Part shown: piece after piece, positions 35,745 to 44,580 of the stretch
Position numbering within the stretch: the stretch's first letter is position 1
How the letters are laid out: every line of letters starts with the position of its first letter
DNA from: Polaribacter sejongensis
GTDB taxonomy: Bacteria > Bacteroidota > Bacteroidia > Flavobacteriales > Flavobacteriaceae
Length of the DNA stretch: 64,000 nucleotides
Assembly (NCBI RefSeq): GCF_038024065.1
Contig: NZ_CP150667.1
Span: 3,665,501-3,729,500, forward strand
Direction: 5' to 3'
Translations under genes and position numbers: made by a program
The notes under the pieces: model-generated
What the model was told of the DNA's origin: nothing
What the model saw: the letters and a program-made list of their open reading frames with translations, nothing else
Databases searched by the model: none

Positions 35745-36410
35745 ATGAAAGAAAAGATATACGTTCACGTAGCAGATGATCACAAAATTTTAATTGAAGG
35801 CATCATCGCTGTAATAAATACTGATAAAGAGATTGAAATTAAAGGATATTCTTTAACAGGACAAGAAGTAATTGATTGGTTTGATCAAAAAGAAAACTCG
35901 GCAGATGTTTTAATATTAGATATTACAATGCCAGTTCTAGATGGTTTTGAGGTTTTAAAGCACTTTAGAAAAAGAAAAATAGACCAAAAAGTTATTATTT
36001 TATCTAGTTATGATGATCTTAAAATTGTTCAAGAAGTTTTATCTCTTGGTTCTAATGGGTATATCTCTAAAAACAATGCTGGAGAACATATTGTAAATGC
36101 TATAAAAGCAGTTGCAAAAGGCGAGCAATATTTTAGTGATGATATTCAGAAAATGTTATTACAATCTTTATCCGGTCAAATGGTTCCTAAAGGAGAAGTG
36201 CCAGACAAATACTTGTTAGAAAGTTTAACGGAAAGAGAATTAGATGTTTTAAAATTAATCACAAAAGAGTACAGTACTATTGAGATGGCAGATTTAATGC
36301 ACCTTAGTAGGAACACCATTGAAACATATAGAAAAAGTTTATTAAAAAAATTAAAAGTAAAAAATGCAGTAGGCTTGGCAATGTATGCAGTTAAAAACAA
36401 TATAGTATAG
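35745..36410 (+). CDS. NarL/FixJ-family response regulator
   Basis: A 221-residue protein. The receiver spans residues 1-125 with acidic pocket D11-D12, phospho-acceptor D59 in LILDITMPVLDG, and K near 109 in GYISKNNAGEH. A LuxR-type helix-turn-helix follows (about 155-215: LTERELDVLKLITKEYSTIEMADLMHLSRNTIETYRKSLLKKL). A lipoprotein gene and a histidine kinase of matching type (HisKA_3) follow, so the three likely form one signalling unit. The nested repeat upstream may be its own binding site. Confidence 0.93.
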   Translation: MKEKIYVHVADDHKILIEGIIAVINTDKEIEIKGYSLTGQEVIDWFDQKENSADVLILDITMPVLDGFEVLKHFRKRKIDQKVIILSSYDDLKIVQEVLSLGSNGYISKNNAGEHIVNAIKAVAKGEQYFSDDIQKMLLQSLSGQMVPKGEVPDKYLLESLTERELDVLKLITKEYSTIEMADLMHLSRNTIETYRKSLLKKLKVKNAVGLAMYAVKNNIV

Positions 36411-36578
36411 TTCTTATGCCCCTAAAATAAATAACTATTAGACTTTGATTTATTTATAAATCGATCCCCTAAAAAGTTTAATAGTTAATTCAAAGAATAC
36501 TAATTGTTGCATGCATTCTAGCTTACTAAAAATATGAATAGTTAACCCTAATTAAATATAATATTAATTATCTCCCTT

Positions 36579-37274
36579 ATGAAAAATTTTAACTTATTTG
36601 CAGCAGTAGTTTCGCTAACATTAGTTTTTACTTCTTGCTCATTCAATGAAACAGTGTTGCCAGAAGAACAATCTACAGATTTATTAAAAACACATACAAT
36701 TAAAAGAGATGTTGATGGAACATATTCTTTAGATTATAGTTTAAATGCAAATGCAGCAACTGAAAATGTTGTAGATGAGTCTACGAATACAAATTATATT
36801 TATTTATATTCAGCAGAGAATAAACTTAGCAGTAAGGTTACTCAAGATTTTACCATTGATGGTAATCAGCTTAAAATAGGTTTTGTAGATACTAATTCTA
36901 GTAAGAAATCTCAAATTACTATTAAAGATGAAGATGCTAAATTTTTTAAAACTAAAAATGAAGATATGTTATCTGAGTATAGTATTTCTGGAAACGAAGA
37001 TGGAACATATACTTTAAATTTTAGTGTAAATAATAAAGTGAAAGTAGATTTTGTTTTTAATGAAGAGTTAAATATTTATGAAGTTCATTTAGAAGAAGGA
37101 AAGTCTGATGAAACTACTTTCTCTAAAGTTTTTGATAAAATAGATGGTGAAGCGTTAAAAATAGATTTTGTAAATCATATTCGTGAAGATGATAATATTT
37201 CTGCCAAATCAAATGGTGAAGATGATGGGTATGTTTTTACAAAAGAAAGAAGACCTGAGGTAATAATAATATAA
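36579..37274 (+). CDS. Lipoprotein with two internal repeats, unknown function
   Basis: A 231-residue protein with lipobox FTSC (Cys20). It holds two similar segments. One starts RDVDGTYSLDYSL (about residue 43), the other GNEDGTYTLNFSV (about 144). Each is followed by an IYLY / IYEVHL strand, a KVTQDFTIDGNQLKIGFVD / KVFDKIDGEALKIDFVN end and a charged spacer. It is rich in beta strands. It lies six bases before the histidine kinase gene, so it may be a sensor partner or a target in that system. I do not recognise the family. Confidence 0.65.
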   Translation: MKNFNLFAAVVSLTLVFTSCSFNETVLPEEQSTDLLKTHTIKRDVDGTYSLDYSLNANAATENVVDESTNTNYIYLYSAENKLSSKVTQDFTIDGNQLKIGFVDTNSSKKSQITIKDEDAKFFKTKNEDMLSEYSISGNEDGTYTLNFSVNNKVKVDFVFNEELNIYEVHLEEGKSDETTFSKVFDKIDGEALKIDFVNHIREDDNISAKSNGEDDGYVFTKERRPEVIII

Positions 37275-37280
37275 TAAATA

Positions 37281-39098
37281 TTGAAAACTTTAAATAAAAT
37301 ATTTTTAATGTTTTTTTTGGTAGTTGTATTTAAGACACTATCCAATAAAAAAGAAGCTGTATTACATACAGCTTCTTTTGATATACAATTAAATGATAGT
37401 CTTTTAAATAAAAGTTTTCGAAATGTTACTAAATTATATGAGGAGAAAAAATTTGATTTAGCATTAAAAGAAGCTTTTATCTTATTAGATAGCTCAAAAA
37501 AAAATAATCAAATTTTTTACAAAACAAACTATTTAATAGGTAATGTTTTTTACGAAACATTAAGCTTTAAAGTTGGAATCAAATATTTTAGAGTTAATGT
37601 AAATGATATTCTAAAAGACTCTATCTTGTTAGATGGTAATAACCATAATTTTAATAAAAAATTTTTAATTCAAAATTATTTTCGTTTAGGTAGTTCTTAT
37701 CACAAACTTAAAGAAAGAGAGCATCTAAAAGATAAAGAGCAATTAAAAAAGTATAGAGATAGTACTTTGTATTTTTATGGAAAAGTTATTGATTTTAATG
37801 GTGTAAGTGATGATGTTTTAGGAGAGAAAGCGAAAGCATACAGTAATTTATCAGCTTTTTATATAAATGATTCCTTATATGATTTGGCGGAAAAGTATGC
37901 AAATCTATCCATAAGTATTCATAAGTCTAAAAATGATAAGATTAACCAAGCTGCGGGGTTAGGTAATTTAGCTAGTATCTATTTAATTCAAGAAGATTAT
38001 AAGTTGGCTAAAAAGACTTATTTAGAAGGATTAGAATTAATAAAGAATGATAATAGTGCGAAAGCAATAAGATTTAAAGCAAGTTTATATGCAAACCTAT
38101 CTTGGTCTATGTATAAATTAAAAGATTATAAAGCGTATGAATTTCAAGAAAGGTCCTACGGTATAAAAGATGGTTTAAGAGAAGCTGAATTTAGAGCAAT
38201 CGTTAAAAAAATTAATGCAGAATATGATGTTGATGCTGTTAAAAAATTAGTTTTAAAAGAGGAAGAAAATAAACGTCTTAAAAATCAAAGAACGTTCTGG
38301 TCTTTTGGTATAGGAGGTTTAATTATAATTATTACATTATTATTTGTATTGAATTATTATAAACTTCGACAGAAAAATTTACGTTTACAATTATCGCAAA
38401 CACAGTTGGTACAGCTTCAAGATTTAGAAAAAATAAAATCAGATGCTCAAGTAAGAATTTTAAATGCTACTATAGATGGTAAAGAATCAGAGCGAAAACA
38501 AATAGCAGAAACTTTACACGACAGTGTAAGTGCTCTTTTATCATCTTCAAACCTTCATTTACAAGCAGCAAGAGGTTTGTTTAAAGGAGATATTCCTATA
38601 GAAATAGATAAGACTCAACACATTATTAAGGAGGCATCTCAAACTATAAGAGATTTATCTCATACCCTAGTTTCGTCTGTATTGTTAAAATTTGGTTTAA
38701 AATATGCCTTAAAAGATATGGCAGATAAATATTCTAATTCTCAAATTAAGATTGATACAAGAGTAGGGGAAATAAGGAGGTATGAACAAAATTTTGAAAT
38801 AAAAGTATATAATATTATTCAAGAATTTATTAATAATATTTTAAAGCATAGTAAGGCAGAAAAGGCAATGATTAAGCTAGATGAAGCCGATGGCAAGTTG
38901 TATTTAAGAATTTCTGATGATGGTGTTGGGTTTGATAAAAAAAAGATAGTAAAAAAAGAAGGACTCGGGTTAAATCAAATTGATGCAAGAATACAAATGA
39001 TGCAAGGAGAATTCCATATAGATACTTCGCCTAAGAATGGTACTGTTATTAAAGTTATTTTGCCAATTTTAGAAAAAGAACAAATTAACCACGTTTAG
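37281..39098 (+). CDS. TPR-sensor histidine kinase (NarX-like), TTG start
   Basis: A 605-residue protein. A signal/anchor lies at the N-terminus, followed by periplasmic TPR-like repeats (about 30-320, e.g. AAGLGNLASIYLIQEDYKLAKKTYLEGLELI) and one transmembrane helix at about 340-360. A coiled coil then leads to a HisKA_3 domain with H413 in RKQIAETLHDSVSALLSSS and a HATPase domain (about 500-600, EFINNILKHSKAEKAM and LRISDDGVGFDKKK). Its type pairs with NarL/FixJ regulators, such as the one two genes upstream. Its last 14 bases overlap the convergent phosphoesterase gene. Confidence 0.9.
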   Translation: MKTLNKIFLMFFLVVVFKTLSNKKEAVLHTASFDIQLNDSLLNKSFRNVTKLYEEKKFDLALKEAFILLDSSKKNNQIFYKTNYLIGNVFYETLSFKVGIKYFRVNVNDILKDSILLDGNNHNFNKKFLIQNYFRLGSSYHKLKEREHLKDKEQLKKYRDSTLYFYGKVIDFNGVSDDVLGEKAKAYSNLSAFYINDSLYDLAEKYANLSISIHKSKNDKINQAAGLGNLASIYLIQEDYKLAKKTYLEGLELIKNDNSAKAIRFKASLYANLSWSMYKLKDYKAYEFQERSYGIKDGLREAEFRAIVKKINAEYDVDAVKKLVLKEEENKRLKNQRTFWSFGIGGLIIIITLLFVLNYYKLRQKNLRLQLSQTQLVQLQDLEKIKSDAQVRILNATIDGKESERKQIAETLHDSVSALLSSSNLHLQAARGLFKGDIPIEIDKTQHIIKEASQTIRDLSHTLVSSVLLKFGLKYALKDMADKYSNSQIKIDTRVGEIRRYEQNFEIKVYNIIQEFINNILKHSKAEKAMIKLDEADGKLYLRISDDGVGFDKKKIVKKEGLGLNQIDARIQMMQGEFHIDTSPKNGTVIKVILPILEKEQINHV

Positions 39099-39582
39099 CT
39101 AATTCTATAATTTCTAGATCTTGTACGTTTCCTTTTTCTAAGGTAAAACGCAACATGGTTCTTACTTTGTGAAAACCATGATTTCCCGCTGCCCCAGGGT
39201 TTAAATGTAATAAATTTAGTTTCTTATCATATTGTACTTTTAAAATATGAGAATGCCCTGAGATAAAAATTTTTGGAGGATTTATTTTTATTTCTTCACG
39301 AATTCTCTGGTCATACCTATTAGGGTATCCTCCAATATGTGTAATCCAAACAGAAACATTTTCAACTTCAAATTTTGCGTCTAAAGGGAATTCAGATCTA
39401 GCATCAGATCCATCAATATTGCCAAAAACAGCTCGTAAAGGTTTCAGTTTTTTTATAGTGTCGGTAACTTCTAAATTTCCAATATCTCCGGCATGCCAAA
39501 CTTCATCTGCTTGTTTTACAAACTTTAATATTTGGGCATCAATAAAGCTGTGGGTATCAGATAATAATAATATTTTCTTCAT
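39085..39582 (-). CDS. YfcE/MJ0936-type metallophosphoesterase
   Basis: A 165-residue protein with the calcineurin-like motifs: LLSDTHSFID (D and H metal ligands), VWHAGDIGNLEV, VFGNIDGSD, ITHIGGYPNRYD and ISGHSHILKVQYD. Length and order match the YfcE-type family of dinuclear-metal phosphodiesterases. Substrate unknown. The gene is convergent with the histidine kinase and overlaps its end by 14 bases. Confidence 0.88.
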   Translation of the reverse strand: MKKILLLSDTHSFIDAQILKFVKQADEVWHAGDIGNLEVTDTIKKLKPLRAVFGNIDGSDARSEFPLDAKFEVENVSVWITHIGGYPNRYDQRIREEIKINPPKIFISGHSHILKVQYDKKLNLLHLNPGAAGNHGFHKVRTMLRFTLEKGNVQDLEIIELAKRG

Positions 39583-39667
39583 AAAAAGAAATAGTTAGAA
39601 AAGTTTAACGTCTCAATTAGCATCAAATAAATTTTAAAATGATTGATAATAAATTTGAATTATTTTT

Positions 39668-39734
39668 TCTTAATATGAAATAGAAAATATAATCATAGCC
39701 TTAGTTATGGTTCTATTTTATATTAAAATATTAA
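39668..39734. repeat. Long imperfect inverted repeat upstream of truA
   Basis: CTTAATAT (39668-39675) with ATATTAAG (39727-39734), and AATATGAAATAGAA (39671-39684) with TTCTATTTTATATT (39710-39723, one mismatch), flank a centre that is also partly complementary. ATTAGCATCAAAT occurs as a direct repeat on both sides (about 39618 and 39783). No ORF. Confidence 0.45.
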
Positions 39735-39816
39735 GGAGAAAGAAACGGATTTAATCGATTATTTTGATGTTTATTTGATATTAGCATCAAATGTAATCAT
39801 AACAAAATAATTTCCG

Positions 39817-39824
39817 TAATTTTG
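39817..39824 (+). promoter_or_regulatory. Promoter -7 box of truA
   Basis: TAATTTTG followed by AC, 22 bases before the TTG start. No clear -33 element. Confidence 0.5.
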
Positions 39825-39846
39825 ACGACTACAAAAACAGACTTTC

Positions 39847-40572
39847 TTGAGGTATTTTATAGAACTTTCTTATAATGGAAAAAATTATCATGGTTGGCAA
39901 ATTCAGCCAGATGTAATCTCTGTACAAGAAAAATTAAACAAAGCGGTTAGTACTATATTTCAAGAAAAAATTGAAGTTGTAGGAGCAGGTAGAACAGATA
40001 CCGGAGTACATGCTTCGCAAATGTTTGCTCATTTTGATATAGAAAAAACATTAAAAGGAGATATTCCGCACAAGTTAAACTCATTACTTCCTATGGATAT
40101 TGTAGTCTATAATGTGTTTGCTGTTGATGATGAAAAACATGCTCGTTTTGGAGCACTTAGCAGAAGTTACGAGTATAAAATATGGATGGGTAGAAACCCT
40201 TTTTTATTAGATTTTTCGTGGCAAATACATTCACAAGATTTAAATTTAGATTTAATGAATGACGCCGCAAAACTATTGTTAGAATATACAGATTTTCAAA
40301 CTTTTTCTAAAGTAAAGACAGATGTGTATACTTATAATTGTGATGTTACAGAAGCTGTTTGGAAACAAAACGGAAAGGAATTGGTGTTTTATATAACAGC
40401 AAATCGTTTTTTAAGAAATATGGTGAGAGCCATTGTTGGTACTTTAGTTGATGTTGGACTGGAAAAAATATCAAAAGAAGATTTTAGAAAAATTATTGAG
40501 AGTAAAAATAGAAGCAATGCAGGGTTATCAGTTCCGGCAAAAGGATTGTTTTTAACAAATATAAAATACTAA
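39847..40572 (+). CDS. truA: tRNA pseudouridine synthase A, TTG start
   Basis: A 241-residue TruA with N-terminal RYFIELSYNGKNYHGWQIQP, catalytic D51 in GAGRTDTGVHA, and C-terminal RFLRNMVRAIVGTLVDVG. It makes pseudouridine at positions 38-40 of tRNA anticodon arms. The family start (MRYFIELSYNG) coincides with a TTG at 39847, and there is no usable ATG. The next gene begins three bases after its stop, so truA and the ABC exporter gene are probably co-transcribed. Confidence 0.95.
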   Translation: MRYFIELSYNGKNYHGWQIQPDVISVQEKLNKAVSTIFQEKIEVVGAGRTDTGVHASQMFAHFDIEKTLKGDIPHKLNSLLPMDIVVYNVFAVDDEKHARFGALSRSYEYKIWMGRNPFLLDFSWQIHSQDLNLDLMNDAAKLLLEYTDFQTFSKVKTDVYTYNCDVTEAVWKQNGKELVFYITANRFLRNMVRAIVGTLVDVGLEKISKEDFRKIIESKNRSNAGLSVPAKGLFLTNIKY

Positions 40573-40575
40573 GTT

Positions 40576-42342
40576 TTGGAAGGTAAAACAGGAAATGCAT
40601 TTGATTTACAAATCTTTTTAAGGCTAATGTCTTTTGCAAAACGTTATAAATTAAACTTTTTTATAGCTGTTTTCTCTACAATCTTATTATCGTTTGTTGC
40701 GTTATTAAATCCTTATTTAATAAAAGAAACTGTAGATAAGTACATCACAGAAAAAGACGCACAAGGGCTTATCAATAATATCATCTTAATGTTTGTAATT
40801 GTACTTGTAGAAGTGCTATTGCGTTTTACTTTTATTTATTTTGCAAATTGGGTTGGTCAGCATATAATCAGAGATATTAGAGCAAAAACTTTTAGACACA
40901 TTTTACAGTTTAAAATGTCTTATTTTGATAAGAATTCTGTGGGTAAATTAGTTACAAGAGTCGTTTCTGATATAGAGACTATTGCAGCTTTTTTTAGTAG
41001 TGGTGTTTTTACCATAGTAAGTGATGTTTTACAAATGTTTGCTGTAGCTGCGTTAATGTTTTATTTTAATTGGAAACTAGCTTTAATAGCTCTAGCTGTT
41101 TTACCTATTTTAATTTATGCTACTAGTGTTTTTCAGAAAGCCATAAAAGCTACTTTTCAAGAGGTAAGAAACCAAGTAGCCAATTTAAACGGATTTGTGC
41201 AAGAGCGAGTGACCGGAATGAAGATTGTGCAGCTCTTTAATAGAGAAAAAATTGAGTATAAGAATTTTAACGACATTAATAATAAACATAAGGAAGCATA
41301 CGTAAAAACCATTTGGTATTTTTCTATTTTCTTTCCAATTGCAGAAATTTTATCATCTATTGGTATTGGTTTAATTGTTTGGTTTGGAAGTAAACAAATT
41401 ATTGGTGGTGCTGTGCCAGGTCCTGGTACGGTGATGGCTTTTGTGCAAATGGCACAAATGCTATTTAGACCTTTACGTCAAATTGCAGATAAATTTAACC
41501 AGTTACAAATGGGTATTGTTTCTGGAGAACGTGTTTTTAAGGTTTTAGATACTCACAGTAGTATTGTTAAAAACGGAACAATTACAGCTGGAAACTTGAA
41601 AGGAAATATCAATTTAAAAGATGTTAGATTCAGTTATATAGAAGGTGAAGAAGTTTTAAAAGGAATTTCTTTGGATGTGAAAAGTGGACAAACGGTAGCC
41701 ATTGTTGGCGCAACAGGAGCTGGAAAATCTACTATTATCAATTTAATAAACCGTTTTTATGAAATAGATAGTGGTACTATTTGTGTTGATGATATTTCTA
41801 TAGATCAATATACTTTAGAGAGTTTAAGAAATCAAGTTGCAGTAGTTTTACAAGATGTATTTTTGTTTTCAGATTCAATTCTGAATAATATTACTTTAAA
41901 AGATAAAAATATCACTTTAGAAGAAGTAGAAAAGGCAGCAAAACAAATTGGAATTCATGATTTTATTATGACACTTCCAGGAGGTTATCAATACAATGTA
42001 AAAGAGCGTGGTGCTATGCTATCATCCGGTCAGCGACAATTAATTGCTTTTTTACGCGCTTATGTAAGCAAACCAAGTATTTTAATTTTAGACGAAGCTA
42101 CTTCTTCGGTAGATTCTCATGCGGAGCAAATGATTCAATATGCTACAGAAACCATTACAAAAGGTAGAACTTCAATTGTAATTGCACATCGATTAGCAAC
42201 CATAAAACAAGCGGATAAAATTATTGTTATGGATAATGGGTTAATTGTGGAAGAAGGAACTCATAATGAGTTGTTAGAAAGGGAGAAAGGATATTATAAA
42301 AACCTATACGACAAGCAATTTAGCATACAGAAAGCTTCTTAA
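40576..42342 (+). CDS. MsbA-like ABC exporter, TTG start
   Basis: A 588-residue half-transporter with six transmembrane helices (about 25-310) fused to an ATPase domain. Walker A is GATGAGKST (about 377-385), the signature is LSSGQ (about 482) instead of LSGGQ, Walker B is ILILDEATSS (about 501-510) and the H-loop is IVIAHRLAT. It functions as a homo- or heterodimer exporting lipids or hydrophobic compounds. MsbA-type lipid flipping is possible, but the true MsbA cannot be told apart by sequence. The LSSGQ variant is worth noting. TTG start at 40576. Confidence 0.9.
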   Translation: MEGKTGNAFDLQIFLRLMSFAKRYKLNFFIAVFSTILLSFVALLNPYLIKETVDKYITEKDAQGLINNIILMFVIVLVEVLLRFTFIYFANWVGQHIIRDIRAKTFRHILQFKMSYFDKNSVGKLVTRVVSDIETIAAFFSSGVFTIVSDVLQMFAVAALMFYFNWKLALIALAVLPILIYATSVFQKAIKATFQEVRNQVANLNGFVQERVTGMKIVQLFNREKIEYKNFNDINNKHKEAYVKTIWYFSIFFPIAEILSSIGIGLIVWFGSKQIIGGAVPGPGTVMAFVQMAQMLFRPLRQIADKFNQLQMGIVSGERVFKVLDTHSSIVKNGTITAGNLKGNINLKDVRFSYIEGEEVLKGISLDVKSGQTVAIVGATGAGKSTIINLINRFYEIDSGTICVDDISIDQYTLESLRNQVAVVLQDVFLFSDSILNNITLKDKNITLEEVEKAAKQIGIHDFIMTLPGGYQYNVKERGAMLSSGQRQLIAFLRAYVSKPSILILDEATSSVDSHAEQMIQYATETITKGRTSIVIAHRLATIKQADKIIVMDNGLIVEEGTHNELLEREKGYYKNLYDKQFSIQKAS

Positions 42343-42359
42343 AATCATTTTTTTTGATT

Positions 42360-42367
42360 TACATTTG
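42360..42367 (+). promoter_or_regulatory. Promoter -7 box of the Glu-rich lipoprotein gene
   Basis: TACATTTG, 28 bases before the ATG at 42396. It makes the upstream in-frame ATG at 42354 impossible as a start. Confidence 0.55.
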
Positions 42368-42395
42368 TAATACTAATAATACAAATCAAAAAAAA

Positions 42396-42824
42396 ATGAA
42401 AAAAATAGTTGTATCAATTTTCGTAATAGGAGCATTAGTATTTTCTTCTTGTAAATCTGAAAAGAAAGATGTAAAAGAAGTAGTTGTAGAAACCGAAACG
42501 GTTGTTAATGAAGATTTAGAGTTGGTTGAGGAAGAAGAAATTGAGGAAGAAGTTAGTAAAGAGTTAACTTCTGCAGTAGAAGGAGTTACAATTCCTAGTT
42601 TTTCTAATGAGGCTGTAACACAGAATCTATTAGGTTATGCTCAATATGCTAAAAATTATATAGAAGCTAAGGGTGATTTTGTTAAAATTACAGGTATGGC
42701 ATCTAAAGGAGCTTCTTTATTAAAAGAAGGAAAAAAATTAACTTCTACATTAGACAAAAGTGAAGTAGAAAAATACAAAAGTGTATTAGCCGCTATTCAA
42801 TCAAAAATGGCAGCAGCTAACTAG
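42396..42824 (+). CDS. Small Glu-rich lipoprotein
   Basis: A 142-residue protein from ATG 42396 (MKKIVVSIFVIGALVFSSC; Cys19 as lipid site). An acidic stretch (about 28-58, many Glu/Val) is followed by a helical segment (about 60-140) with YAQYAKNYIEAKGDFVKITGMASKGASLLKEGKKL. I do not recognise the family. The frame continues 14 codons upstream to an ATG at 42354, but that start overlaps the promoter and spoils the signal peptide. Monocistronic, ending in a strong terminator. Confidence 0.75.
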   Translation: MKKIVVSIFVIGALVFSSCKSEKKDVKEVVVETETVVNEDLELVEEEEIEEEVSKELTSAVEGVTIPSFSNEAVTQNLLGYAQYAKNYIEAKGDFVKITGMASKGASLLKEGKKLTSTLDKSEVEKYKSVLAAIQSKMAAAN

Positions 42825-42845
42825 AAAATACTTATTATAAATAGA

Positions 42846-42878
42846 AAAAGGTTCTCAATTTTGAGAACCTTTTTTTTA
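42846..42878 (+). terminator. Terminator, probably bidirectional
   Basis: AAGGTTCTCAA (42848-42858) pairs with TTGAGAACCTT (42861-42871), followed by T-run and preceded by an A-run. It lies between the convergent lipoprotein gene and cdaA. Confidence 0.85.
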
Positions 42879-42903
42879 TGTGTTTTTTTAATGTTTAATA
42901 AGT

Positions 42904-43680
42904 TTACATTAAATCTTTTTTTAGTTTTTCATCCAGTTCCTTAAAATCAGAATACAACTCAAATCCACCATCTTTTATATAAGAAATTTCCCCAGTTTCT
43001 TCTGATACTAATAAACAAACGGCATCTGTTTTTTCCGAAACACCAATTGCAGCTCTATGTCTTAATCCAAATCTAGAAGGAATTTTAGTACTGTCGGAAA
43101 CAGGTAAAATAACTCTTGTTGCCACAATATAATTGTCTCTAATAATTAAAGCACCATCATGTAACGGACTGTTTTTATAGAATACACTTTCTAAAATAGC
43201 CACATTTACCAAAGCATTCATGCTATCTCCTGTGTTTATTAAAAAATCTAAAGCATTGGTACGTTCAATAACAATTAGAGCACCCGTTTTAGTTTTAGCC
43301 ATGCTTTTACATGCATCTAAAATTGTCTCTGTATCAATCTCAGTACCTATTTCTGTATGTAAAAATTTAAGCTGTTTTAAAAAACTTCGTTTATTGGTAA
43401 AGTTTGTTGTACCAATCATTAATAAGAATTTTCGTATTTCTTGCTGAAAAACAATGATAAGAGCAATAACTCCACCAGAAAGTAGATATCCCAAAATACC
43501 ACTCAGCATTTCCATTTTAAGAGCTTGTGTTATTTTCCAAATTAAGAAAATAAACGCAATTCCAATTACAATATTAATAGCAACTGTGCCTTTTAATAGC
43601 TTGTAAATGTAATAGAGTAGTGTGGCAACTAATACAATGTCTAAAGCATCTAATAAAGAAAATTCAATAAAATCGAACAT
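42904..43680 (-). CDS. cdaA: Diadenylate cyclase CdaA
   Basis: A 258-residue membrane protein with three helices (about 12-32, 33-52, 58-80) and a C-terminal DAC domain. The two DAC motifs are present: DGA (175-177, SPLHDGALIIRD) and RHR (207-209, FGLRHRAAIGVSE). It makes the second messenger cyclic di-AMP from two ATP; in other bacteria this controls potassium and cell-wall homeostasis. In flavobacteria it is usually next to folP; here an exbD gene lies between. No GlmM or CdaR gene is adjacent. Confidence 0.92.
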   Translation of the reverse strand: MFDFIEFSLLDALDIVLVATLLYYIYKLLKGTVAINIVIGIAFIFLIWKITQALKMEMLSGILGYLLSGGVIALIIVFQQEIRKFLLMIGTTNFTNKRSFLKQLKFLHTEIGTEIDTETILDACKSMAKTKTGALIVIERTNALDFLINTGDSMNALVNVAILESVFYKNSPLHDGALIIRDNYIVATRVILPVSDSTKIPSRFGLRHRAAIGVSEKTDAVCLLVSEETGEISYIKDGGFELYSDFKELDEKLKKDLM

Positions 43681-43732
43681 GAAAATTGACTGATTTTAGG
43701 CTAAATTACTAATAAATTTGCTGACAGCAATA

Positions 43733-44338
43733 TCAATTATCAAATTCTATGTCTGATACTAATAAAGGGTATTTTTCTCGGATTAATTTTATTTTCTCTT
43801 GAATGTTTTTATCACTATTATTAGAATTTTTATAGGCATTTAACAAACTCGCATAATTCTGATTGTATAATTTTACAGACAGTTTGTTTCGTAAATGTGT
43901 ATAGGCCGAATTTAGAATGTCTAAGGAAGAGATATAGGTTTCATAAGTAGTTAACCGATCTGTTTTTATAGTGATTATTGCTTTTGTGGGATGGTCTGAA
44001 GAGGATGGGTTTTTGCTTCCATTGCACCAATTACAACTATTTTTGTTGATGTCTAATCCACCACCATTGTCTATAAAATTGACAGCAATCTGTTTCAGTT
44101 CTTTTAATTCAATCGTTTTTCCGTCTACAAATAGTTCATTTTTTTTGTTGATGTTTACCTCAAGGATATTTCTTTCATTGATGTCAATATCTGTGAGGTT
44201 TTCTTGTTTTTGTGGAATTTTTTTGGAAATTCCGGCATCAACACTCATCGTTGTGGTGACCAAAAAAAAGATTAATAATAAAAATGCAATATCTGCCATG
44301 GAACCGGCATTAATTTCTGGAGTTCCTTTTCTACTCAT
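43733..44338 (-). CDS. ExbD/TolR-family biopolymer transport protein
   Basis: A 201-residue protein with a cytoplasmic N-terminus (MSRKGTPEINAGS), one helix with the conserved Asp (MADIAFLLLIFFLVTTT, D16), and a periplasmic domain. The periplasmic part includes a segment with a CxxC pair (C102, C105; SCNWCNGSKN). ExbD works with ExbB as a proton-driven motor for TonB. No exbB, tonB or second exbD lies next to it, which is unusual for this family. It sits 52 bases upstream of cdaA on the same strand. Partner genes must be elsewhere. Confidence 0.85.
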   Translation of the reverse strand: MSRKGTPEINAGSMADIAFLLLIFFLVTTTMSVDAGISKKIPQKQENLTDIDINERNILEVNINKKNELFVDGKTIELKELKQIAVNFIDNGGGLDINKNSCNWCNGSKNPSSSDHPTKAIITIKTDRLTTYETYISSLDILNSAYTHLRNKLSVKLYNQNYASLLNAYKNSNNSDKNIQEKIKLIREKYPLLVSDIEFDN

Positions 44339-44470
44339 AATTCCTAGATTTTAAAGTTAATAAATGGATTTTCAATCCGAATTATTTCGAATTGATTTAT
44401 TAAAGTTTGACTAGGTAGTTATTTGATGTTAACATTTCTTTAACAAAAAGAATGCCAAGTATTTTAGTAT

Positions 44471-44544
44471 TATCTTTGCAAGTATGTAAACGAAGCAATC
44501 TGTTTGTTAAATGATGAGATTTCTCAATCGATGAAAAATCTCAT
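44471..44544 (+). other. Possible small RNA: promoter-like box plus hairpin, no ORF
   Basis: TATCTTTG (44471-44478) followed by CA fits a -7 box on the plus strand. Downstream ATGAGATTT (44514-44522) pairs with AAATCTCAT (44536-44544). No plus-strand gene follows; the region between folP and exbD is otherwise non-coding. It may be a small RNA or a repeat fragment. Confidence 0.35.
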
Positions 44545-44580
44545 TTCGAAATGACAAGCTTATTTTATTTAAGTTATCTG

